A stretch of DNA of 36,688 nt from Candidatus Kaiserbacteria bacterium. Its GTDB lineage: Bacteria; Patescibacteriota; Minisyncoccia; Phycocordibacterales; Phycocordibacteraceae. The notes under the pieces were generated by a model, which saw nothing but the letters and a program-made list of their open reading frames with translations, made no database searches and was not told the origin of the DNA. Position 1 is the stretch's first letter; each line of letters begins with the position of its first letter. Shown here in pieces: positions 28,929 to 36,688 of this stretch. Made by a program: the position numbers and the translations under genes. The stretch spans positions 1 through 36,688 of the forward strand of contig JARIGM010000024.1 of assembly GCA_029288865.1 (NCBI GenBank), in the 5' to 3' direction.

Positions 28929-30689
28929 ATGCCTAGCTCAGAGAATTCTATTGCCGAAAAACGCCACACGCTCGCTCATTTACTCGCTGCCGCCGTCCTC
29001 GAACGTTACCCCCACGCAAAACCCACCATCGGTCCTGCCGTAGATAACGGCTTCTATTACGACTTCGATTTCTCAGGAGGAAATGGCGCTCCCGGCGAAG
29101 CCGAACTCTCCCAACTCGAAGAATCCATGCGCGAGATGCTCGCTTCTTGGAACGCGATGACTGGCACCGAAGTGTCCGAAAAAGATGCGCGCGACCGATT
29201 CTCTTCGAATCCGTTCAAGCTCGAGATTATCGACGGCATCGTCGCCGCAGGCGATCCGATTACCCTCTACACCGCAGGCGATTTCACCGACCTCTGCCGC
29301 GGCGGCCACAGCGAGCATCCGAATAAGGACATCAAGCCTGACTCCTTCACGCTCGACCGCGTTGCAGGTGCATACTGGCGCGGCGACGAGACCAAGCCGA
29401 TGCTCACCCGCATCTACGGCCTGGCCTTCGACACTAAAGATGAGCTTGATGCATTCCAAGCACAACGCGAAGAAGCGAAGAAGCGCGATCACCGAAAACT
29501 CGGCAAAGAGCTCGACCTTTTCACCTTTAGCGACCTTGTTGGTGCTGGCCTTCCCCTCTACACGCCGAAAGGCACAATCATGCGCGATATGCTCGCAGGA
29601 TTCTCGGAAGAGCTGCAGCGCTCATACGGATTCCAAAAGGTATGGATTCCGCATATCACGAAGATCGATTTGTATAAGAAGTCCGGTCATTGGGACAAGT
29701 TCGGTGACGAACTCTTTTTGGTAAAGAGCCAGGAGTCATCCGACGAGTTTGCACTCAAGCCGATGAACTGTCCGCATCACACGCAGATCTACGCAAGCAA
29801 GCCCCGCTCGTACCGCGATCTCCCGCTCCGCTTCATGGAGACAACAACCTGTTATCGGGACGAAAAGACCGGCGAACTGTCAGGCCTCACTCGTGTCCGC
29901 TCTCTCACCCAAGACGACGCACACGTGTTCTGTCGCATGGACCAGATCGAACAAGAATTCGAGAACATCATGACGATGATCAAGAAGATGTACGGCACGC
30001 TCGGGCTCTCGTTCAAGGCTCGCCTTTCCTTCTCTGATCCTGCGAATCCCGCTGGATACCTTGGCGAGAGAAGCCAATGGGATGAGGCAGAAGCAATTCT
30101 TGAAAAGATAGCAAAGAAACTAGATATCCAATACTTCATTGCGCAGGGCGAAGCGGCATTCTATGGTCCGAAGATCGACGTTATGGTGACTGATGCGATC
30201 GGCCGCGAATGGCAGTGCGCAACCGAGCAGCTCGACTTCGTCCAGCCGATGCGCTTCGAACTCGAATATACGGCAGAAGATGGTACCAAGAAGACCCCGG
30301 TCATGATCCACAAGGCACTCCTCGGTACTATCGACCGCTTCCTTGGCGTGTTCATCGAACACACTGCGGGTAACTTCCCGACATGGCTCGCGCCAGTACA
30401 GGTGAAAGTCGTGACAGTCTCAGACAAGCAAATGGAATACGGGCAGCAGGTCCTGCAGGAGCTTCTCGCAGCTGGCGTGCGCGCTGAACTCGATACTGCA
30501 AGCGAATCTATGGGTAAGAAGATCCGCAATGCCAAGACTGAGAAAGTCCCGTACGTGCTCGTGATCGGTGACAAGGAAGTCGAGGACAAGACCGTGACCG
30601 TCGAGAGTCGCGATGCCGGCAAGCTCGATCCCCTTCCTGTCTCTGACTTCATTCAGAAGACTCTCGCCGAAATCTCCACCCGCTCCTAG
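28929..30689 (+). CDS. thrS: Threonyl-tRNA synthetase lacking the N-terminal TGS domain
   Basis: Begins in the editing domain (RHTLAHLLAAAVLERYPHAKPTIGPAVDNGFYYDF); PMNCPHHTQIY; TRVRSLTQDDAHVFCR; GTIDRFLGVFIEH. Alternative ATG at 28917. Confidence 0.95.
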   Translation: MPSSENSIAEKRHTLAHLLAAAVLERYPHAKPTIGPAVDNGFYYDFDFSGGNGAPGEAELSQLEESMREMLASWNAMTGTEVSEKDARDRFSSNPFKLEIIDGIVAAGDPITLYTAGDFTDLCRGGHSEHPNKDIKPDSFTLDRVAGAYWRGDETKPMLTRIYGLAFDTKDELDAFQAQREEAKKRDHRKLGKELDLFTFSDLVGAGLPLYTPKGTIMRDMLAGFSEELQRSYGFQKVWIPHITKIDLYKKSGHWDKFGDELFLVKSQESSDEFALKPMNCPHHTQIYASKPRSYRDLPLRFMETTTCYRDEKTGELSGLTRVRSLTQDDAHVFCRMDQIEQEFENIMTMIKKMYGTLGLSFKARLSFSDPANPAGYLGERSQWDEAEAILEKIAKKLDIQYFIAQGEAAFYGPKIDVMVTDAIGREWQCATEQLDFVQPMRFELEYTAEDGTKKTPVMIHKALLGTIDRFLGVFIEHTAGNFPTWLAPVQVKVVTVSDKQMEYGQQVLQELLAAGVRAELDTASESMGKKIRNAKTEKVPYVLVIGDKEVEDKTVTVESRDAGKLDPLPVSDFIQKTLAEISTRS

Positions 30690-30747
30690 AAAATAAAAAG
30701 CCCCAGGTATCCCGTCATTTAAGGATACCTGGGGCTTTTTATTTTCT
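30688..30747. terminator. Bidirectional terminator with a 25-bp perfect stem
   Basis: AGAAAATAAAAAGCCCCAGGTATCC - 10-nt loop - GGATACCTGGGGCTTTTTATTTTCT between convergent genes. Confidence 0.95.
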
Positions 30748-33436
30748 AACCTTCGATAATCGCAAGCGCGCGTGTCAGCGCGAGCTTCGCACCAGTTACG
30801 CCAACCGAGTAGCTTGAGTCGACTGCGTTCGTAAGCGCAGCAACCAGGCGTTCGAGGAAGTTCGTTGCGCAACCGCGAGTAATCTCAGCGATCTCGGGGT
30901 GTACGTTCGAACCTTCAACGCGAGCGCGGTATGCATCGTCGAGCGCGCAAACAACCTGTGAGAGGAATGCTTCTGCATCACCTCCTTCGCGAATGATATG
31001 GCGGATAGTGCCGAAGACGGTATCGCGTTCGTCATTCAAGAGCGCAGCGATGAAGTCACGGACGTCAGCTGAAAGCGGTGCTGCAACCGGAGCAGGGCGG
31101 TTCGTCATCGGAGCTGGTGCATGTGCTGCAGGAGCTGCATGCTCGTGAGCAGGTGCCGGAGCGTGCGCTGCGGGTATTGCGTCTTCCTGATGGAAGTTTC
31201 CAACCTGCCAGGTTGCGCCAGACTCGCGAGAGAGACCCTTCACGATGTCATCGATGGTAAGCGTCTCGCCTTGCGGAGCGAATGCGCGTGCTGCTGCAGC
31301 CGGAGCTGCCGCTGCCATCGCAGGAGCTGCATGATGTGCTGACGCTGGCGGATGTGCAGGACCATGTGCAGGAGCGTGAGCTACAGTTGGGCCGTGCGCC
31401 GCTGGAGCATGAGCTGCAGCAAGATGCGCGACACCTGCCGCATGAGCGCCAGCTGAGGCAACTGCGCCATGCGCTGCCGAGTGATTCAACACCTGATCCA
31501 CACCTGCACCAAAGAGGTGCATCTTCACAGCAAAGAATGGAACGAGCTTGAAGAGGATGAGGTACGCAGCTGCGACACACCAGAGGACGAGGAAGGTCCA
31601 GTAGATGATAGTACCGACAGGACCGAGGTCAAGACCGGTGTATGGGATCTGCGAGAGATACACGTATGCAGCTGCTGGAGCGCCCTGGATGATCTGACCA
31701 GAGACATCGTGACCTCCACCTCCGTGGCCGCCTGAGCCACCACCGCCTCCGCCCCCTCCACCACCGCCTGGGTGCTGGGTTGTAATGGTGACGCTACATG
31801 CGCCATTCGCTGGAGCGTTCGGTACCGTGGCCGTATAGGTAACCGAATCACTTGGCGGCGTAACCGTAATTGATCCATGATCAACCGGAGTTACATTGCC
31901 GATATTGTTGTCGATCGAGACTGCACTTGCGTTCTGTGTCGTCCACGTCAGAGTTACTGACTCGCCTGGATTGATGACGGACTTGTCCGCATTGAGCGAA
32001 ATACACTCTGGGCTTGAAGTGACGACTGGAGGCTTCACCTTCACGGTCACCTGACAGTTCGAATTCGTAATGCTGCCATTCACCTTCTCGACATACGTCG
32101 TGTCGGTTGCCGGGTTGACCACCTTCGAACCTTGATTGAGCGGAGTGACTGCGTCACCATTGATAGTGACCGTTGTCGCGTTCTTGGTCTGCCATGCAAG
32201 CGTTACCGCTTCGCCTGGATTGATCTCAGTCTTGTCTGCAGTAAGTGCGACACACTCTGGTGTTGGCGGAGGAGTCGTCTTGATGACGACGCTTGCCTGA
32301 CAGGTGACGGTTCCGCTCGTACCATTAACAGTTGCTGTATACGTAGTGTCCTTCGTCGGACGAACCGTTGTAGAACCCTGGGCTACTGGAGTAACCGGAC
32401 CGACTCCCTGATCAATAGATATGGATGTCGCATGCACCGTCTTCCATGAAAGCGTGACGGTATCACCCGGCTGTATCTCCGTCTTATCCGCCTTCAAATA
32501 TTCACAGAGCGGTGGCGTCGGAACAACAGGGACGACTGGCGTGACTGGTACGACCGGAACTACTGGCACTGAAGGAGTGATGTCAGTACAACACGGCGGA
32601 AGATTGTTGTTTCCAGGAGGAGTAACGATCGGGGTCGGAGTTGTGACGTCAGTACAACATGGTGGAAGGTCATTATTACCCTTGTTTGGCTGACCAGTGA
32701 CCGTCACGACCGTTGTCGCAGGCGTGGTGACACTATCAGGCGTGCTCTGATTGGTACAACACGGCGGAAGATTGTTGTTCCCTTTTGTTGGTGCCGTGAC
32801 GGTTACTTCGACAGGATCGGAATTGTTTGTACTTGGAAGGTCCTTAGAATGATCTGGTTTTGAACCGACCACGGTCACATTAGTGGTACCTGTATCAGTT
32901 GTGGTGAGCAAACTTCCCGTTGTCTTGGTGTTATCTGGCGAGTCCGTGTTGCCATGGACAACCACTGTGGTTGGAACTTCAGGAGTCACAGGCGTAACAG
33001 GAACAGCTGCAGGGGTTGATGGTGCTGGGGTCGGATCAGCATGAACAGTAACGTTGGTGGTGCCGTCGCTCGGTGCAGTACTTGGAGCAGGGGTTGAAGC
33101 AGTGGTTCCCGAGTTAGAACCCGAATTCGAAGAATTGGTGTTCTGACTCGAATCGGTTGAAGCAGGAGCAGACGGTACGGTGACCGGGGTCACTGGTACG
33201 ACCGGCACGATCGGCGTAATTGGTACGACCACTGGCACGGGCGGGATGACTGGCGGCGGAGCGACGACGGGCACTACCACTGGCGGTACGACGAATGCGA
33301 GCGCTTGACTCGGCGTGGTCATACCCGTTCCGAATGCGATACTCGATCCCAAAAGAACGGTAGCGAGTACGGCAAAGACTCCGATCATGATCGGATGCTT
33401 CTCGGCGTATTGCGTTGTATTTTTATATGCTGACAT
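30746..33436 (-). CDS. Large membrane-anchored surface protein: Pro/Val/Thr-rich region, three NNxLPPCCT repeats, three Ig-like repeats, Gly-rich linker, IPYTG-TM segment, long cytoplasmic tail
   Basis: Start MSAYKNTTQYAEKHPIMIG at 33436 with AGGAGC SD; three copies of 'C..L.ADK..I.PG..VTL.W.T..A..V.I'; QIPYTGLDLGPVGTIIYWTFLVLWCVAAAYLILFKLVPFF. Confidence 0.85.
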   Translation of the reverse strand: MSAYKNTTQYAEKHPIMIGVFAVLATVLLGSSIAFGTGMTTPSQALAFVVPPVVVPVVAPPPVIPPVPVVVPITPIVPVVPVTPVTVPSAPASTDSSQNTNSSNSGSNSGTTASTPAPSTAPSDGTTNVTVHADPTPAPSTPAAVPVTPVTPEVPTTVVVHGNTDSPDNTKTTGSLLTTTDTGTTNVTVVGSKPDHSKDLPSTNNSDPVEVTVTAPTKGNNNLPPCCTNQSTPDSVTTPATTVVTVTGQPNKGNNDLPPCCTDVTTPTPIVTPPGNNNLPPCCTDITPSVPVVPVVPVTPVVPVVPTPPLCEYLKADKTEIQPGDTVTLSWKTVHATSISIDQGVGPVTPVAQGSTTVRPTKDTTYTATVNGTSGTVTCQASVVIKTTPPPTPECVALTADKTEINPGEAVTLAWQTKNATTVTINGDAVTPLNQGSKVVNPATDTTYVEKVNGSITNSNCQVTVKVKPPVVTSSPECISLNADKSVINPGESVTLTWTTQNASAVSIDNNIGNVTPVDHGSITVTPPSDSVTYTATVPNAPANGACSVTITTQHPGGGGGGGGGGGSGGHGGGGHDVSGQIIQGAPAAAYVYLSQIPYTGLDLGPVGTIIYWTFLVLWCVAAAYLILFKLVPFFAVKMHLFGAGVDQVLNHSAAHGAVASAGAHAAGVAHLAAAHAPAAHGPTVAHAPAHGPAHPPASAHHAAPAMAAAAPAAAARAFAPQGETLTIDDIVKGLSRESGATWQVGNFHQEDAIPAAHAPAPAHEHAAPAAHAPAPMTNRPAPVAAPLSADVRDFIAALLNDERDTVFGTIRHIIREGGDAEAFLSQVVCALDDAYRARVEGSNVHPEIAEITRGCATNFLERLVAALTNAVDSSYSVGVTGAKLALTRALAIIEG

Positions 33437-33556
33437 AAGTGTTGCTCCTGATTCTAATAAAGGTAATAAATGTTTCCCCTGCCACAATACGTGGCGTACA
33501 AAAAAGAGGAGATGAAGCGGACCATGGCCCACTCCATCTTCTCTGTTTCTCAATCA

Positions 33557-34963
33557 TCAACGCGGAACGAATTCCCAGTACTGGGGATGTTTGCCTTCCC
33601 AGCTTTCCGGAATTTCATCCGTGTTTGCCATCGTGACGCGGACGGAGGTGGTAAAGCCATTCCGTTCCTTCGTAACAGTGCGAGTCGTGGGATTAACCAC
33701 ATATGCTCGCGGGCCGGAGGTGTAGCTGCCGTACTCGGCATTGCCGACAAAGACGGCTTTCGATTGCCAACGTTCGTCTCGCGTGAGGCATTCGATGACG
33801 AACAGATCGCCATTGTTTGCTTCCGCGAATTGCGGCGGCAAGCGCAGGATAACCTGGCCGGCGATAGGCGCACGATAGACGAAGTCGCCATATTCGTGCA
33901 CCGAACGACCGCCAAGGTAATCCCTTTCAAGTGTCGGGATCGGCCCATCGGGCCCATCGAACGAACAGACCTTACCCCAGTCACCACAATCTTCATGGAA
34001 CCGTTGATCGCGGATATCCACGAATTCTGTGCTACCGATTTCTCGGACTGCTGGACTGCATCCGCCAGAGGAAGGCATAAGCCCGACTCCGACAATGTCG
34101 TCGTGCAGTATCGAACCCGCGACCATCGTCGAGACGACAAAGACGCAGTTCGTCTTTGCCGGAGGTGGTGGCGGCGGTGGCGGTGGCGGAACTTTGCTGA
34201 GGATACTCAGTGACCAGTTCCGACAGATAAGCGGCAAATCGAGACGCCATACGGTGCCATCCTTGTCTTGAATGCTCCAGGCGATAGTGTTGACTGTCTG
34301 GCTCGTGAGAGCCGTACCGTCTTTCCCTATCACGACCGGATTGTCCGCGACAGTGACGTCGTACATCGGATGATCGCGAGATTCCACCATAAGATAGTGG
34401 GTACGCGGAGCGATCGAACTGGCTGTGCCGTTCGGATTACTCCGGATGACCTGCTTAAACATCGAGATAGCATAGTCTGTGAGACCAGCTTTCTTCGCAT
34501 GCTCAAGAGCACGATCGAGATAAGCGTCGCTCATAGCCACTTCAATCGAAGGTGCATACGGCGCGGCGCCGAAGTTCCTCCAGCAATGACCAGGAAGACA
34601 GTCAGGGTCGTCGACAGATGCCGCCACAGGCGCGGGATGCGGATGCATCGCGTGCTTGCGGTGTGCGGGTTTAGCCGCTGGCTTTGCTGCTGCCGCCTGA
34701 GCGGGAGCAGCTGTCGAGACTGATGCTGATGCCGAAGCACTGGCAGAAGCGGAAGCAACGGCCGGCTTGGGAGCCGGAGTCGCTGGCTTTGCAGCAGGCG
34801 TCGGTTTCGGTGCGGGTTTAGCCGATGCCGAAACCGAGACGGACGTCGAAGACGAGGTCGAAGTGGTAGTCGTAGTGATGGTCTGTCCTGCGTACGCATA
34901 CGCAGGCAGTCCACTCAGCAGTGCGAGAATCGCAGCCGAGGTGATGAGAGACGAGGTCTTCAT
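33557..34963 (-). CDS. Secreted protein with Ser/Ala- and Pro-rich low-complexity segments
   Basis: Signal peptide MKTSSLITSAAILALLSGLPAYAYA; SASASASASASVS tract; ten-residue proline run. Confidence 0.8.
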   Translation of the reverse strand: MKTSSLITSAAILALLSGLPAYAYAGQTITTTTTSTSSSTSVSVSASAKPAPKPTPAAKPATPAPKPAVASASASASASASVSTAAPAQAAAAKPAAKPAHRKHAMHPHPAPVAASVDDPDCLPGHCWRNFGAAPYAPSIEVAMSDAYLDRALEHAKKAGLTDYAISMFKQVIRSNPNGTASSIAPRTHYLMVESRDHPMYDVTVADNPVVIGKDGTALTSQTVNTIAWSIQDKDGTVWRLDLPLICRNWSLSILSKVPPPPPPPPPPAKTNCVFVVSTMVAGSILHDDIVGVGLMPSSGGCSPAVREIGSTEFVDIRDQRFHEDCGDWGKVCSFDGPDGPIPTLERDYLGGRSVHEYGDFVYRAPIAGQVILRLPPQFAEANNGDLFVIECLTRDERWQSKAVFVGNAEYGSYTSGPRAYVVNPTTRTVTKERNGFTTSVRVTMANTDEIPESWEGKHPQYWEFVPR

Positions 34964-35101
34964 CTGGTGACTCCTTGTGTTACGCCGCTACGAGAGCAGA
35001 CGTTTGGTTGATGATGTGAGATAAAAAAAGAACTCGATATCTCCTCCTTTTCAGTTTTGCAACTTACTAGGAGCTATGCGAGCAGGAACTGCACGTGCGT
35101 G

Positions 35102-35812
35102 CTAGTTCCCGAGCGCGTAGCTTCCAACAAGCGTAGCGGTGACGACAAAACGGTCGGTCTTCTGACCGAACGAATCACAGGTGGCCAAGGTCAACGTGTA
35201 GCCAGTCGTCGTGAGCGGGATCGCGTCCGAAGTCGCGCTCATCTGCTGCACCGACGATACCGAATACACGTACTGACGATCAGCACTATATACGATGATC
35301 TGGTCCCCCGACTTCAAGTTCTGGATTCCGTTGAATGCCTTGAACTCCTGGTTGTGCACGATCGGCAAGTAGCTCGAGTGACCGAAGATCACGACGTTGC
35401 CCTGCTGGCCGAGCGTCGCTGACGTCGGATAGCGTACTGTACCAGTGAGCAGGTAGTTGTCGAGTGCTTCGACATTCGTCGTACTTGGATTAGCAACTTT
35501 CTGTGAAAGACCGATCTTTGGCACGGCTACCTTCACCGGCAACTCGCCTTGTGCAGATGCGATGTCCGCAGAGACGGCAGCAGCTGGACCTACCATAAGT
35601 GGTGAGGTCGTGACCGTCGCTACCGGAGCACCAGTCGTGTCAGCCTTGGTCGTCTCGCTTGCATCGATTGCGTCTGGGACGAAGTCGAGCGCGTCTAGCG
35701 TCCACAGCGAACCGCCAAAGATAACCAGAAATACCGCCAAAAAAGTCCATTTTTTGGCGTATACGCGCATTATCGCGCTTTCTTCATTACCATGGCCGTG
35801 TGCTGTGCTCAT
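35102..35812 (-). CDS. Sortase (class D/E/F-like)
   Basis: N-terminal TM; VIFGHSSYLP; TLTLATCDSFGQKTDRFVVTATL (His...TLxTC...R). Start MSTAHGHGNEES at 35812 with AGGAG SD. Confidence 0.9.
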   Translation of the reverse strand: MSTAHGHGNEESAIMRVYAKKWTFLAVFLVIFGGSLWTLDALDFVPDAIDASETTKADTTGAPVATVTTSPLMVGPAAAVSADIASAQGELPVKVAVPKIGLSQKVANPSTTNVEALDNYLLTGTVRYPTSATLGQQGNVVIFGHSSYLPIVHNQEFKAFNGIQNLKSGDQIIVYSADRQYVYSVSSVQQMSATSDAIPLTTTGYTLTLATCDSFGQKTDRFVVTATLVGSYALGN

Positions 35813-35847
35813 ATGCCGACTCCTATATAAATACACCATATTAGCGG

Positions 35848-35904
35848 TATTGTCAATAGCTCCCGGCTCGGCCGGTTCTTGACAATATCTTTCTGCCGTG
35901 GTAA
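35848..35904. promoter_or_regulatory. Divergent promoter region with 9-bp inverted -35 boxes
   Basis: TATTGTCAA (35848-35856) and TTGACAATA (35879-35887) are exact reverse complements; plus strand TTGACA-N17-TAAATA, minus strand TTGACA-N17-TATTTA. Confidence 0.65.
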
Positions 35905-35915
35905 ATAAGAGGCAT

Positions 35916-36662
35916 ATGGAATCGACCACAACCTATACCACGACCGAGACCCACGACTCGAAAAAGGCGCCGGCAAGCCCGGCGACTATCGCCCTCGCGT
36001 CTATCGGATTCGTGACCCTTATCGTCCTCGGCATCCTGCTCGCCATCTATAGCGCGCAATACGTCCCGACGGCGATGAACAAGTTCTTCTCTGCGATCGG
36101 TACCAAGAAAGGCGGCAATCCGGCGCTGAACGTCGTCTCGACCACGACCATCTCATTCGGCCAGCAACCGACTGCGACCACCGGCGCGCTCATGACTGCG
36201 ACCACCACTGCCCCAGCAGCGACTTCCGTATCTTCGAAGCCGGCTACTGTGCCAGCAACTTCCGCCCCGCACGCGCCTCGCCTCTACGGTCTTCCGAATC
36301 TTTCAGTAACTATCCTCGCGACCGGTTATCTTGCAAATGGCGCGCCTGAGTCGTTCGTCGCTTCGCCGATCGTTCCTCCCGGCGCTCGCGCTGCCGTTCG
36401 CTTCTCTATCGCGAACACTGGCACGAACCTCACCGGTCCATGGAACTTCGCCGCAGCGATCCCGACCCAGAATGTTTATGTCTTCACTTCCCCAGTTGAG
36501 CAGTCATTGAACCCGGGTGATCATATTGTCTTCACCCTCGGCTTCGATCAGGCAGACTTCGGTCCGAACCATCCGATCACGATCATTGCTGATCCGTCCA
36601 ATGCCCTTCCAGAAGGCACCAAGGCTGATAACGCAGCGACGGCGATCATCAACGTTCAGTAA
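35916..36662 (+). CDS. Membrane-anchored exported protein with CARDB-like domain
   Basis: N-terminal TM (ATIALASIGFVTLIVLGILLAIYSAQ), Thr/Ala linker, then LPNLSVTILATGYL...PPGARAAVRFSIANTGTNLTGPWNFAAAIP...LNPGDHIVFTLGF. Confidence 0.8.
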   Translation: MESTTTYTTTETHDSKKAPASPATIALASIGFVTLIVLGILLAIYSAQYVPTAMNKFFSAIGTKKGGNPALNVVSTTTISFGQQPTATTGALMTATTTAPAATSVSSKPATVPATSAPHAPRLYGLPNLSVTILATGYLANGAPESFVASPIVPPGARAAVRFSIANTGTNLTGPWNFAAAIPTQNVYVFTSPVEQSLNPGDHIVFTLGFDQADFGPNHPITIIADPSNALPEGTKADNAATAIINVQ

Positions 36663-36688
36663 GAAAGTAAGAAAAACAAAAGAGCCGG

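Noticed and set aside
32500-33300. CRISPR-like array from the short repeats in this region
   Set aside because: The repeats are codon-level repeats of a protein (LPPCCT and PVVPV motifs) with irregular spacing inside an intact reading frame.
33479-34213. Plus-strand ORF 33470..34213
   Set aside because: Antisense to the secreted protein 33557-34963, which has a signal peptide and coherent low-complexity and globular sections.

Overview
This looks like a chromosomal segment of a Candidate Phyla Radiation bacterium, probably Parcubacteria-like; that assignment is inferred from protein sequence style and gene content. Housekeeping genes fill most of it: rpoD, dnaG, rpoC, rpoB, trmD, khpA-like KH protein, rpsP, rnr, smc, rnc, nusB, rpmF, rnhB, dnaE and thrS. 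One end holds a cell-surface cluster with a sortase and three exported proteins. The most unusual structure is a two-copy intergenic element (about 23640-23835 and 28692-28886). Each copy has a 69-nt D-armless tRNA-like fold, a TTGACA-N18-TATAAT-type promoter starting 10-11 nt later, and a ~65-nt terminated RNA. That RNA can pair with both strands of the tRNA-like central hairpin, and the pairing is preserved by different sequences in the two copies. Other points of interest: a long structured inverted repeat just upstream of the RNase III start, an SMC without a recognisable hinge, a NusB-Nudix fusion with a degenerate Nudix box, loss of zinc ligands in DnaG and L32, and a sortase-type IPYTG motif placed internally, before a long cytoplasmic tail. 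All calls come from reading the sequence; no database search or folding program was run.
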